This document shows positions 45,348 through 55,431 of a DNA stretch of 64,000 bases, in pieces. The stretch's first letter is position 1. Each line of letters starts with the position of its first letter. The notes beneath the pieces were generated by a model, which worked only from the letters and a program-made list of their open reading frames with translations, had not been told where the DNA came from and searched no databases. This DNA is from Tritrichomonas musculus (lineage: Eukaryota; Parabasalia; Tritrichomonadida; Tritrichomonadidae), in contig JAPFFF010000044.1 in assembly GCA_039105265.1 (NCBI GenBank), positions 806,001-870,000 on the forward strand, given 5' to 3'. The translations under genes and the position numbers were made by a program.

Positions 45348-47330
45348 ATGAGTAAATCAACAATAAAACTTACTGCCGGACAAGTAATGCAAGGCAATAA
45401 CACGCAAAAATTATTAGGATATTGTAATAGACTCAACAATGAACTGGGATTCAATATCACTACTACGAATGCTCAGGGAGGATTACTAAGGGATAGTGTA
45501 TATGCCGAGTATTTGTCGAAGGTTCTAAATGAATTCAATTTTGGTCTTCAAGCAAATGTCGTCAATAGTAATACAATAGAGAGATTCATTCAAAGGTTTC
45601 AAGAAGAACATCCTATTGAAAGACCCTTGACTTATAGTGAAGATTTAGTGGATATGAGCGATTATAGATTCAGTTCTTGGATTCAAAATACTGCCCCATT
45701 TTATAATGAATTATCCGAGAGAGTCGACAGAAGAACCCTTGCTTCGCATAACAAAAAAGCTTTTCCGAGAAATATTATTCGTACGGCCATAACTTTACTC
45801 AATTCTCATAACTTTGCCGCAAATGACAACTTCGATCATAGATATGTTAGGCGTATCAATTCAGAAAGTCTTCAACATTTTGTCGATAGAGCATATTCAA
45901 ATAGGGAAATTCCTTCTGTCCCTACATCAAGTCCTCCAGAAACTTCACATAGGGAGCCTCAAGAGCATTTCGGACCTTTCTTTAGATTTGGAGCAGCAGA
46001 GACTTTTCCGGAATTAAATCCCTTAAACAAATTGAGAAGACCTCCAACTACTCAAAATAACAACAACGATAATACAATTTTATTTCAAAATCAAATGACA
46101 CAACAAACTAATATAAACAATGAAAATATAGAACGATTAATTAATGATTTAATTCTGAAGTACAATATAGCCGCCCAACAACCTACTTCTCGTCAAGGAT
46201 TAGATCCACGACCTGAAGTAGCTTTATATGAAATTGCTGATATGTATAAAGATTTACCATCTAGACACGGTTCTGCAGGAGCGCGTGATAAAGCGGGAAT
46301 GGAGGCTTTGGAACACATAGTATTAAAACTCAAAAAGGATATAAAACGTGTCGCACAAGCAATTTCTCCACAAGGAGCGCAGAGAATGGTTGAGAAACAC
46401 AATGAGAAATCACCAAATAGCCCATGGACTCTTGTCCACGCAGATATAAACGGAGATAAGATCCCTGATGTCGCCATCAGAAACGCCAACAATAAATATG
46501 TCTATGTAAATGGATATACAACAACAAAATCCGACTGGCCAATGCGATATGGTTTCTACAAACAATATCCCACAAGAGAGGACCGAAAAGAATCAGGATT
46601 TAAGAGCGCAAGAGAATATACTAATAACTTATTTGGCGGTCATTTTGACGTCAATAATCCAAATCCATACATGAAAGGTAATATGGAAGGATTTACAGTA
46701 CCAGAATCATGGCAAAATTACGAACATAAAGGATACAAGAAACCATCCAACAAGAGAATGACTTCATACAGGAGATTCGAATACTTTATTTTCAGAAAGG
46801 CGTTCGATCACGCAATCGCTAAATTAATCACCAACAACTCTATCGGAAACATAATGCAAAAACCACTTAGCAAATACAAGATGCAGATTTACAGTAAGGC
46901 ATGTGCTATGATGTGGAATTACTATATTATACACGATTTTGCAGTAAGGCTCGGATATAGAAATGCCGATCCAAATAGTAAAGATTTCGATAAATTGAAG
47001 AAAAAGAACAAACAACTAATTGATGATCTTGTCAGTGATTTAATAGCCCACACTCTCTACATAAAAGAAGGTCATAATGAACAACAGAGAAAAGCCTTTT
47101 CAAACCACATAGCTAATCATGCCATGTATGCTATTCTCCACGCAGCAGGAACATTACAGAAGCCAGAAATATTCGAAGGACACGACCAACAACCACCAGA
47201 AATTGACGATTTCGATTATTTAGAACAAAATCATTCTGATAATCAATGGACTCAAGAAGGCCAAGGCAATTGGGACGATCATGATGTTTGGTTTAATGAT
47301 GACGAAGCTGCTGCACAACTCCATGCATAA
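45348..47330 (+). CDS. large virion-type protein with DxNGDKI loop
   Basis: A 660-residue protein. Residues about 10-90 form a helical module (NRLNNELGFN ... YLSKVLNEF ... ERFIQRFQEEHP) resembling the N-terminus of the pPolB of element B. A polar Pro/Asn-rich middle follows, then HADINGDKIPDVAIR near 365, a likely calcium-binding-type loop shared with the B relative at 32271, and a helical basic region (about 450-600). It has an acidic, Asp/Trp-rich tail. It is likely structural or DNA-associated within the virion, but the function is unknown. Confidence 0.65.
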   Translation: MSKSTIKLTAGQVMQGNNTQKLLGYCNRLNNELGFNITTTNAQGGLLRDSVYAEYLSKVLNEFNFGLQANVVNSNTIERFIQRFQEEHPIERPLTYSEDLVDMSDYRFSSWIQNTAPFYNELSERVDRRTLASHNKKAFPRNIIRTAITLLNSHNFAANDNFDHRYVRRINSESLQHFVDRAYSNREIPSVPTSSPPETSHREPQEHFGPFFRFGAAETFPELNPLNKLRRPPTTQNNNNDNTILFQNQMTQQTNINNENIERLINDLILKYNIAAQQPTSRQGLDPRPEVALYEIADMYKDLPSRHGSAGARDKAGMEALEHIVLKLKKDIKRVAQAISPQGAQRMVEKHNEKSPNSPWTLVHADINGDKIPDVAIRNANNKYVYVNGYTTTKSDWPMRYGFYKQYPTREDRKESGFKSAREYTNNLFGGHFDVNNPNPYMKGNMEGFTVPESWQNYEHKGYKKPSNKRMTSYRRFEYFIFRKAFDHAIAKLITNNSIGNIMQKPLSKYKMQIYSKACAMMWNYYIIHDFAVRLGYRNADPNSKDFDKLKKKNKQLIDDLVSDLIAHTLYIKEGHNEQQRKAFSNHIANHAMYAILHAAGTLQKPEIFEGHDQQPPEIDDFDYLEQNHSDNQWTQEGQGNWDDHDVWFNDDEAAAQLHA

Positions 47331-47379
47331 AAATTCTAATAAATCTTCACTTATTTTTTTGCAGTCTTTTGGGAAATAA

Positions 47380-48195
47380 ATGAGTTTGAAAGTCGTAAAT
47401 TCTATTGTCTCAGAAACTCTGAAACAAAACGCAAACAATTTATCGGGTGCTTTAATCGAGCCAATTCACGATGATATTCATATAAAATATAACTCTGTAA
47501 ATGTAATTGTCGGGAAACAAAATTCTGGAAAAACCGTCATTGCTCTCCAAGAAATCATCAAAATAAGTCTTCTAGACACGCACCACTTACTAATCTATAT
47601 CACGAAAAATGGCGACGAAAACGATAGGAGTTTCCAATCTCTCAAACACCTCATCAAAATGCCATATATTACCGTTTCCGAGAAGATGGCTGTCGATTTT
47701 ATCACTGAATTAATTGCTGCAAAGAACCTCTACTATCTTGTCAAGCGAGAAGGATTGGAGGAACAACTAGATGATGGACAAAAAAATGATATGTTTAAGG
47801 TCCTTCACATTACTGATTTCAGCAAAGATTTCCTCCATACCCTGATACTTTTTGATGATATTTCAAACAACAAACTATTTTCGTCCGAAGAATCGTTTTT
47901 CTCCCAACAGCTCCGAAGATGCAGACACACAAATATTTCCTACTTTTTATTGATTCAAGGATGGAAAGGCATCAAACCGCATATCAAAAATGAGATTACA
48001 ACTTTGTTCGTTTTCCCTTGCTTCAACCGTCAACAGCTTCATTATATTTATTCCCAATCAGCAAGTAATTTGGACTTTGAGGAGTTCTACAATATGTATA
48101 GGCAATTGTCTGAAGAAAAAAATTATAATCCAGATTCTCATTCCTGCCTAATTGTACAGGTATCAGAAGGGGGAGAAACCTCAATTTCTGTTTGA
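47380..48195 (+). CDS. DNA-packaging ATPase (second family, B/C type)
   Basis: A 271-residue protein related to 21873-22787. Walker A is GKQNSGKT near residues 44-51 after VNVIV; YITKNGDENDRSF follows; Walker B-like LILFDDIS is near 163-170; and QQLRRCRHTNISYFLLIQGW follows as a sensor-like strand. It would power genome packaging. Its 3' end overlaps the convergent small gene by 58 bp. Confidence 0.85.
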   Translation: MSLKVVNSIVSETLKQNANNLSGALIEPIHDDIHIKYNSVNVIVGKQNSGKTVIALQEIIKISLLDTHHLLIYITKNGDENDRSFQSLKHLIKMPYITVSEKMAVDFITELIAAKNLYYLVKREGLEEQLDDGQKNDMFKVLHITDFSKDFLHTLILFDDISNNKLFSSEESFFSQQLRRCRHTNISYFLLIQGWKGIKPHIKNEITTLFVFPCFNRQQLHYIYSQSASNLDFEEFYNMYRQLSEEKNYNPDSHSCLIVQVSEGGETSISV

Positions 48196-48524
48196 GGATT
48201 TAAGAAATGTATGATGTTATTTATTGTTTCTTTCATAGGTTCTACCAACTTCGTTATTTCACGAATTTGCTGTATCTCTTTTTTTAGTTCATCTAGCTCG
48301 TTGTCAATATCATATTGTGAATTTTGCTTCATTTTTTTGAGACTCAACACGTTCTTGATTCTCGTTATTCCATACCCTTTTATGAGATATAATTTATTGA
48401 GTTTATGCGTCGTAAGTTTATCCATCTCTTCTTTATTCTTGTTATAGTATAAATTGAATTCATCAACTGTATCAAACTCTTTTGTATGTTTTGAGATAGG
48501 CTCGATTACTTTGATGTCGTTCAT
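48138..48524 (-). CDS. coiled-coil protein, family shared with element B
   Basis: A 128-residue protein from the ATG at 48524 (MNDIKVI), which matches the start of the relative at 36656; an ATG at 48542 is also open. It shares DEFNLYYNKNKEEM and a following NKLYLIKGYG segment, then has a coiled coil with EIQQIREITKLVEPMKETI. It runs between the ATPase and pVI-like genes. Function unknown. Confidence 0.6.
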   Translation of the reverse strand: MNDIKVIEPISKHTKEFDTVDEFNLYYNKNKEEMDKLTTHKLNKLYLIKGYGITRIKNVLSLKKMKQNSQYDIDNELDELKKEIQQIREITKLVEPMKETINNIIHFLNPQTEIEVSPPSDTCTIRQE

Positions 48525-48556
48525 TTCCTTTTCAATAAACACAAATAAAATTCATC

Positions 48557-48865
48557 TTACTTCAACAAAGGAATATCAAATCTTCCTGGATTTCCTACAG
48601 GCCCGCTAATAGGCTGAGACCAACTATTATTTGTCTGTCGTATACCCGCTCCGTTTACTCCCAAAGACTTATTCCCTCCAGCAAATTTTCCTGCATAATC
48701 GCCTATTTTATTGATTACATTTCCTACAGGTCCGCCTATCGCCCCGCCTAGTACTGGAGCGACTTTTGACACAATTTCAGCACCTTTTTTCAGTACCGGC
48801 AAAGCTTTTCCGATTACGTTTTTTGCTCCGTTAATGATGTTTTTAAACCAACTTCCGAATGCCAT
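48557..48865 (-). CDS. Gly-rich amphipathic pVI/pX-like virion protein
   Basis: A 102-residue protein: amphipathic start (FGSWFKNIINGAKNVIGKAL), a Val/Lys helix, a strongly hydrophobic Gly/Pro segment (VLGGAIGGPVGNVINKI) and a polar Asn/Gly-rich tail. It sits beside the capsid gene and is divergent from it with 70 bp between the starts, as in B. Probably a minor capsid protein that acts on membranes. Confidence 0.6.
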   Translation of the reverse strand: MAFGSWFKNIINGAKNVIGKALPVLKKGAEIVSKVAPVLGGAIGGPVGNVINKIGDYAGKFAGGNKSLGVNGAGIRQTNNSWSQPISGPVGNPGRFDIPLLK

Positions 48866-48935
48866 TTCCTTTTAAGTAAAATGTTCATATAACAAACTTT
48901 ACAACTCCTTTATTGTCATTTTTATATTAAATCAA

Positions 48936-50825
48936 ATGACCTACTACAACGCACAGACCAAAAATTTAGGAAATGATGAAGGCGATGTTCTCTCATTTTT
49001 CCAGTCAAAATTACGAAATCTCATTCAAAGAAACGGAGGAGATAATACATTTTCTTTCGTCATGGAAGAGTTCAAAGACAAAGACGCCCCACTCCCAGTC
49101 GGAACAAAAACACGTATCAAATTATCTCATTCTGGCCATACAATCACCCAAATTGAAAAGTCTTTTACCACAATTCTCCTTGACTTTATCATTAAATTGT
49201 CCCAGCCCATTGACGTATCTGCAGACACAAATGGATTGATGAAAATATTTGTCGGATTCAAGAATGCTGTAGAATTTTATGAAGATTGTCGCTTCTGGAT
49301 AAATGACAAACTCTTAGGCGCATATCGACAAGACGAACTCCAAAGAGAATCTTTCGCCTATAACTCCATCAAACCTCGTGATGCAAAAGCAACATCAAAA
49401 TATTCTCATTCAACTTGGGAAAATGTCAGTCAATTCTCCCCATCTGTTTGCGGTTGTTATGTCGATTTAAAGGATATTGCTGATGGACAACCACATAAAT
49501 TTACCATTGAATTAACCATTCCATTTGTCGACCAACTGGCTCTTCAGGCATGGCAGTTATATCCAAACGCAATTTGCGGAGAGATAGAAGAAGAGGTCAA
49601 AACATCTTTACGCGCTCTTGTCTGGGCACAAATCAATCCAAATATCGTTAAGGAAACTCTACAATTTTTGGAAGACAAAGAAATTGCCGAAGAAATGCCT
49701 GCTGTCATCCCAATATCAAGAAAATTCACACAAATAGGCCGCCCGTCTGTTATTGTTTCTCATTATTCTGCAAAACCAACTCCTTCCCAAAAACTTCATA
49801 TCGAGTACCAAAGATACAAAGGAGCAAATGTCTATGATGACGATGTTTTGGAACATCCAACAATCAATTTCGGATATACTGACGAAGAATTTACAAAATA
49901 TGGAGTTTCAAGAGATGATGTCAATAAAAAAGAATTTGCAGAATTAATCGCAGCAGCTAATCCAGACAAACCATTGGATCCAGGAGATACTGTCAAAATT
50001 ATCAAAAGTGAATTGAAAGGCGCCTTACTTGCCACAACAAAATCGGACAATATAAATCTCAAAACAGAGAAAATTACTTTGGATGTCCTTGGAGGAACTA
50101 TTCAATTAGGTCGTTCAAATTTGGCAGGTTTTGGTCTCAAACCAGATGTTTATCAAGGACTTGTCAGAGAATTACAAACTCCTTTATTGATTCCGTCTCA
50201 GGAACTTACAAGAGAAATATTCGAAGGAACTGCCAAAGTAAACGGTCTCGAAGTCAGTAAGTCAATTCCATTGAGAAATGCGACAAATATCACGATGATG
50301 TTTCCAAAATCTCCTGCTGACATTACTTGTTTCGACAATATTATGTATCAAAATGTCCAGCTTGTAGTCAATAAAAGAACATATCCAGACACAGAATTTG
50401 CCAATACTTGTGCTGCAAGATTTTATCAACATCAGCTTATCGCAAACGAACTAGATGGAGCCTTAGAAGCCACACAAGAATTTGAAGACTCTTTCACACA
50501 GCCATTAAACGACCCAGCAACAGGAAAACGATATACAAATTGCCGCTCTGACGGAACATCTTTTGGCATAAACTTCCAACTCGAAAGGAGTAATGCAGGC
50601 TATGTATTTGACGGAATAGATACTGGAAGTACTTCAATAACCGTTACGTTCAGAGGTCAGCCAATGTATCGTGGCGATGATGACACATACTTTATTCCCG
50701 ACCCAGATTTTCCAGACCAACATCCACCTAGTTGTGAGGCCTGGATTTGTTCTGATACATACTTTACTTGGAGCGTTAATGGAGTCGAATATTATCAGAC
50801 TGGCGTACCACAAGGCTACGAATAA
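48936..50825 (+). CDS. mcp: major capsid protein, B/C type
   Basis: A 629-residue, beta-rich protein with MKIFVGFKNAVEFYEDCRFWIND near residue 100, a segment like the WFGFKDARDAVEKY motif of the D and A MCPs. Other blocks shared with the B gene at 35347 are TWENVSQFSPSVCGCYVDL, LALQAWQLYPNAI and FTQIG. It is about 80 residues longer than the D MCP. Neighbours (pVI-like, ATPase, fibre) support the call; a direct structure comparison would be needed to confirm the double jelly roll. Confidence 0.75.
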   Translation: MTYYNAQTKNLGNDEGDVLSFFQSKLRNLIQRNGGDNTFSFVMEEFKDKDAPLPVGTKTRIKLSHSGHTITQIEKSFTTILLDFIIKLSQPIDVSADTNGLMKIFVGFKNAVEFYEDCRFWINDKLLGAYRQDELQRESFAYNSIKPRDAKATSKYSHSTWENVSQFSPSVCGCYVDLKDIADGQPHKFTIELTIPFVDQLALQAWQLYPNAICGEIEEEVKTSLRALVWAQINPNIVKETLQFLEDKEIAEEMPAVIPISRKFTQIGRPSVIVSHYSAKPTPSQKLHIEYQRYKGANVYDDDVLEHPTINFGYTDEEFTKYGVSRDDVNKKEFAELIAAANPDKPLDPGDTVKIIKSELKGALLATTKSDNINLKTEKITLDVLGGTIQLGRSNLAGFGLKPDVYQGLVRELQTPLLIPSQELTREIFEGTAKVNGLEVSKSIPLRNATNITMMFPKSPADITCFDNIMYQNVQLVVNKRTYPDTEFANTCAARFYQHQLIANELDGALEATQEFEDSFTQPLNDPATGKRYTNCRSDGTSFGINFQLERSNAGYVFDGIDTGSTSITVTFRGQPMYRGDDDTYFIPDPDFPDQHPPSCEAWICSDTYFTWSVNGVEYYQTGVPQGYE

Positions 50826-50887
50826 ATATGAGTACCAGCAGGAAAAGAGTAAAAAAAAACAGTAAATCAATATTTTTTTGCACATCC

Positions 50888-51220
50888 TCAATACTCTAAC
50901 TTCAAGAAAACAGTGAAGTTATCAGGCTTTATTTCGTTCCCTTCAGCGTCAGTAAACCATATCCTAAACTCTCTTTTTGTCCCGACAAATTCGTATTTCC
51001 TATTATCGTCCGGAGGAGTCAAATTGGCGTACCAGACAAGAGAATCTTCGTACTCATCTCTTTGAATAAATGAAGCGTGCATTTCTGTTTCTCCGTCTAG
51101 ATATCCATTACAAGTAGCTCGACAATATTGGAAGGAAATATATCGTTTATTCAATGAATTTGTGAATTCTGAGGGTAAAATATTGTTGTATTTCTTGGTA
51201 ATGAAGTATGTCTTGGGCAT
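50888..51220 (-). CDS. small beta-rich unknown protein
   Basis: A 110-residue protein with alternating hydrophobic residues, a YCRATCNGYLDGETEMHASF segment with two cysteines, and no membrane helix or known motif. It is divergent from the long fibre gene, with the two starts 14 bp apart. It resembles in size and beta content a capsid cement or fibre-attachment protein, but that is a guess. Confidence 0.5.
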   Translation of the reverse strand: MPKTYFITKKYNNILPSEFTNSLNKRYISFQYCRATCNGYLDGETEMHASFIQRDEYEDSLVWYANLTPPDDNRKYEFVGTKREFRIWFTDAEGNEIKPDNFTVFLKLEY

Positions 51221-51234
51221 TTATTTATTTTAAA

Positions 51235-54200
51235 ATGACTGCAATACTGACTAAACAGAACGCTTTAGACGGTGCATTTATGGGTGGTTCAAAGAATCCT
51301 TCCTCAATAAACTGTGATGAAATAAGCGCCAAAACAGCTGATATCGAACAAGATTTGACCGTTGGAGGAGATATAAATTTGGGAGGAATCTCTCTGAAAT
51401 CTCAGCTCATCAATCATGAAGAACGAATAACCTCTTTGGAAATGTCCCCCGGCTCAGTTAATGAATTATCATATGAAGATGGTCTTGACGCCTATTCCCT
51501 TGACTTAAACTCCTTGTCGAAAGCAGAAAATGACGAATACAATATTTTGGAAATTAAAATAGATATTCCATCTGACTATTCAGGAAATGTTTTTACAATA
51601 AACTGTTCAACATTTGGGGAAGCAAAAATAGACACAAAAACAGGCAAATTTACGAATCCCAAAATCGACTCAAATAACGCAATTTCCTATATTGAAAACG
51701 AATTATCCGCCCGAATTTATATGAGTAAGGAATCTCTTGATAATCCTTTTGACCTCTTTACTTCTGGTTTTATGAAAATAAACTTTACAGGAAAGGTGAA
51801 ACAATATATTTCAAACAAGGAATCTGGACTCATAAATATCAAATGTAATAATGTCGATGCAGAAAATTGTCTCAAACTTTATACTTCTCCTTTACCGAAT
51901 TTCTATGAGATGAAGTCTTATGGGACTACAGAAAATGAACAATATTATTATGCTGATTGGGGCTATATTCCCGGAACAGAAGAATTTGACAAGCTCTTAG
52001 ATGGACAAACTTTTGAGTTCCATGATGAGGTATTTGGTACAGATTTCAAACTCACAAAGCAAAATAATGAATGGGTCGGTAATAATTTGTCATACAATAT
52101 TCCTGGCTCCAAATCAATCAAAGGAGAAACTGAGTTCTTCAAACATACATATCAAGGAATTTTCATTGAGCAAAACGACACAAATCGATACGTCCTAAGG
52201 AATTGGATACACAATTATTCCGACAAAAATCCTTTTGAAGTCATTGTTGAGAAAGGACTTTGTACATTTAACGATTGCGAAGTGGCAAAATACGAAGATA
52301 AAGACGGATATTGGAGTGTTCTACTGAAATGTACCAAGAAAGAGTCATGCAATTTTTCGGCAAGTCTAAATATAAACGGAATAGAATATACCTCTGAATT
52401 TGGGTATTCTCATAGCAGTTATGAGTCAGAATCGTGCTATAAAGTTGTTTCAGAAAATTGTTATAAATATATTCCTTTCCACTACAATAGCCGAATAGAT
52501 ATTGGGAATCCTCCATATGGACTGATACTTTATATGCCCTCTGACAAAGAAGTAATTTTTCCGATACCAGATGTTTCGTATAAAGAAGGAGGAAATACTT
52601 TTGAGTTTCTAGCAGGATGTGGGTATTATTCTGTCGTACCAAGGCCTGAAGCATGCAGTACTTTATACACAAACTGTAATATACAGACATCTGGTGTTGT
52701 TATTGGGGAAAATATTGAGTCTCATCTTTTTGTTCTAAATTCTTTGGGAAATACAGTAGATATAGCAAATAATAGAATATCTGAGCTGCAAAATCTTTAT
52801 TCAAACCTCCAAAAACAACTAAACGATATGAAAAACAAGACAAATTGGTTTAATTATATCAAAGATGTTGTGTGTATAGCTGGTGCCACAGTAAATTTTG
52901 TCGGCGGTCCAAAGGCGCTTTTATCGTTGGCGGCAGAGGGAATATCAAAGGTAAAAAGATTTTGTTTTGCTGGTGAAGAGGTTTCGGAAGGAGCGGAGGC
53001 AATAGTTCGGGACGTTGATGTTCTTGCTGCTCCAAGAGAGATTCGAACTGCGCTGGAATTTATTGAAGAAATAGAGGCGTTTGACAAGAAATGTTTCCGA
53101 TATCTTTGTTATGGAGTTGATGACAATGAGGAGATTAAAATAGACGGAGAGTATGAAGATTTTCGGATAAATGTTCCGTATTTAGATGTATATGCAGAAA
53201 ATTGTCCTTCAGCTGTTTGGATTATGTCGATGACAAGAGAACAGAAACCGATTTTGTTGGGCGAAGAACTGACTAATAAACAGCTGATTACAGCAAAGGC
53301 AGTCAAAAAATTGATAGATAATCATATGAAACAGCTCAAAACAGTCGATTTATCGGGATATATTTCAAAGAAAGAAGCGGATGGAAAATATGTGTTAAAA
53401 ACAGATATATTATCAACTGAGAAAATAACTCAAGAATTATCAATCGCTACAAAATTCGTAAATGGAACAACAAATGATGAGGATAAAAGAACTTATATCA
53501 CAAATTTGGATAGAGATTTATGCGACATATTAAAGAAATCATCTCTTTTTGTGAAAGGCTCTTGTAATAATGAAGATATTTCAGGAGAATATTTGTATGA
53601 TAGTGAAGACGCGGAATATTATCATTACAAGAAAGGCGAAAATACTTTTTCTATATACTTTTTCTATTACGGTGGAACATTCAGATATAACGGTAATTAT
53701 GTTGTGGACCTAGAGTCTGTAAGTTATTCATACGAACCTGAAGTTTATGACGAATATTGTATTCCAAACATAAATTTCGTAAAAAATAATTTTGCTCAGA
53801 AAAGTGAATTAACAAACAATAATATCGAAATACTTAAAGATGAAAAAATATATGATGAGGATAAGGAAATATTCTTTAATAATATTCATGAAGCTGTTAA
53901 TGACAACAATGTATTATCATCACTATTAATTTTACGATATATTTGGGAAATTTTTCAAGATATGATTATAGAAGCCGCTGTATTAAAAGATGAAACTACA
54001 AGAAGCTATAGATTTAAAATTGAAGATTATGAAACAATGACGTTAAATGATATTGATGAAGCAAAAGATTATGAAGTATTAAGTGAGAAATCATCTATGA
54101 AAATGTATTATAACTTACTTGATAAAATTAAAGAATGTGACGATAAATATGCGTTAAAAAGTGAGATTCCAGAACCTGTCGACTTATCGGGCTATGTAGA

Positions 54201-55431
54201 GAAAAATGATGATGGTTCATTATCGATATCTACTACTTTTACAAATAATTCTCCATCGCTAATAGTGAATAATCCATATTATCCAGATATAAGATTATGT
54301 AACGAAAATAGTTATGTCACATTAAGATATGCGCCTTATACTGAAGAATTTATGATACAATATAAAGATGCCGATATGATAAACTGCACATATAAATCTC
54401 AAAAATATAAAACAACAATAAGAGACCAGTTAGTAGTTGCTGGACGAGTTATGATAAAAGGTTCTGACTTAAATATATTTGATATTTATTCATCAAGTTC
54501 AGCAAAACAAGCGCTTATAAATTTTGGATTAGATTTGGCAAATAAGAGCGAAATATTGTATGAATTAAAAAATAATATTCCAAAATTATCGTTATACTTG
54601 AATAGTTCAAAAATAATAGCGATTAATAAAGATAAAGTAGAAATAAGCACTGATTTGTACAAAACCGAAACTGATAAATATTTGACGGAATCAGAATGTG
54701 ATGGAAAATATTGGGCAAAAAACGATGGCTCACTAAACATAAACACTACTGAAATCGCTCCTTTTTCTATACTTAATCATAGTAAAGCAAGTGTGTGTAA
54801 AATATATTTTGGCGAAGAAACGAGAGACTATGATTGTGGAGTTATTAGATTTTATCATTATTCTTCAACCGAAACTAGAATAGCATTAGGTTTATATATG
54901 TCTGATAATATAATATCGATGTCAAAAGACGCAATATATTTATCTAAACCTACAAATATTAGTAGGGATCTTCATGTCGACGGCAAAATAACATCAAACG
55001 GCTCAAATACAATTACTCATTATGCCCCGATAGAAGCGGGCGAAGAAATATCGGACTATAAGATTGGAAAACCAGTATTTTTATCAGGCCATGTGTATCG
55101 TAGAGACCCGAAAAAAAATATGTTCGTCAGTTCGACTGCAGAAGACACCACAGACTGTATTTGTTCTGTAATCATAGACGGTTCATGGAAGGAATTTGTT
55201 GGTGTCATTGTAGAGGTAGATTCAGAAAACGGATGCGTCAAATTCGCAACACACGGAGACTATTTATTTTATGTCGATGACGCTAATTTGTATCAAATAG
55301 GAGATGTAATTCTATATGACGGAAGGATTTTGGACGAGGATTATGCCATGACTTTGAAGATTCAACAAAGTATTGTGGGCAAAGTAAGTGCAAAAATAAA
55401 CGAACATATATTGGCTATTTTCAAATCTTAA
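51235..55431 (+). CDS. giant fibre-like protein combining modules of B and D spikes
   Basis: A 1398-residue protein from the ATG at 51235, chosen for its TTTATTTATTTTAAAATG context over one at 51208. The N-terminal part is beta-rich. The middle (about residues 250-560) resembles the spike-like protein of D, including SLNINGIEY, a RPEACSTLYTNCNI block and a following hydrophobic helix with VVCIAGATVNFV. After residue 700 come repeats of the DGKYVLKTDI and DKYALKSEIPEPVDLSGY type, as in B. The last 170 residues (ITHYAPIEAG ... FATHGDYLFYV ... LYQIGDVI) match the C-terminal domain of the B fibre. It is probably a trimeric receptor-binding fibre. Confidence 0.75.
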   Translation: MTAILTKQNALDGAFMGGSKNPSSINCDEISAKTADIEQDLTVGGDINLGGISLKSQLINHEERITSLEMSPGSVNELSYEDGLDAYSLDLNSLSKAENDEYNILEIKIDIPSDYSGNVFTINCSTFGEAKIDTKTGKFTNPKIDSNNAISYIENELSARIYMSKESLDNPFDLFTSGFMKINFTGKVKQYISNKESGLINIKCNNVDAENCLKLYTSPLPNFYEMKSYGTTENEQYYYADWGYIPGTEEFDKLLDGQTFEFHDEVFGTDFKLTKQNNEWVGNNLSYNIPGSKSIKGETEFFKHTYQGIFIEQNDTNRYVLRNWIHNYSDKNPFEVIVEKGLCTFNDCEVAKYEDKDGYWSVLLKCTKKESCNFSASLNINGIEYTSEFGYSHSSYESESCYKVVSENCYKYIPFHYNSRIDIGNPPYGLILYMPSDKEVIFPIPDVSYKEGGNTFEFLAGCGYYSVVPRPEACSTLYTNCNIQTSGVVIGENIESHLFVLNSLGNTVDIANNRISELQNLYSNLQKQLNDMKNKTNWFNYIKDVVCIAGATVNFVGGPKALLSLAAEGISKVKRFCFAGEEVSEGAEAIVRDVDVLAAPREIRTALEFIEEIEAFDKKCFRYLCYGVDDNEEIKIDGEYEDFRINVPYLDVYAENCPSAVWIMSMTREQKPILLGEELTNKQLITAKAVKKLIDNHMKQLKTVDLSGYISKKEADGKYVLKTDILSTEKITQELSIATKFVNGTTNDEDKRTYITNLDRDLCDILKKSSLFVKGSCNNEDISGEYLYDSEDAEYYHYKKGENTFSIYFFYYGGTFRYNGNYVVDLESVSYSYEPEVYDEYCIPNINFVKNNFAQKSELTNNNIEILKDEKIYDEDKEIFFNNIHEAVNDNNVLSSLLILRYIWEIFQDMIIEAAVLKDETTRSYRFKIEDYETMTLNDIDEAKDYEVLSEKSSMKMYYNLLDKIKECDDKYALKSEIPEPVDLSGYVEKNDDGSLSISTTFTNNSPSLIVNNPYYPDIRLCNENSYVTLRYAPYTEEFMIQYKDADMINCTYKSQKYKTTIRDQLVVAGRVMIKGSDLNIFDIYSSSSAKQALINFGLDLANKSEILYELKNNIPKLSLYLNSSKIIAINKDKVEISTDLYKTETDKYLTESECDGKYWAKNDGSLNINTTEIAPFSILNHSKASVCKIYFGEETRDYDCGVIRFYHYSSTETRIALGLYMSDNIISMSKDAIYLSKPTNISRDLHVDGKITSNGSNTITHYAPIEAGEEISDYKIGKPVFLSGHVYRRDPKKNMFVSSTAEDTTDCICSVIIDGSWKEFVGVIVEVDSENGCVKFATHGDYLFYVDDANLYQIGDVILYDGRILDEDYAMTLKIQQSIVGKVSAKINEHILAIFKS

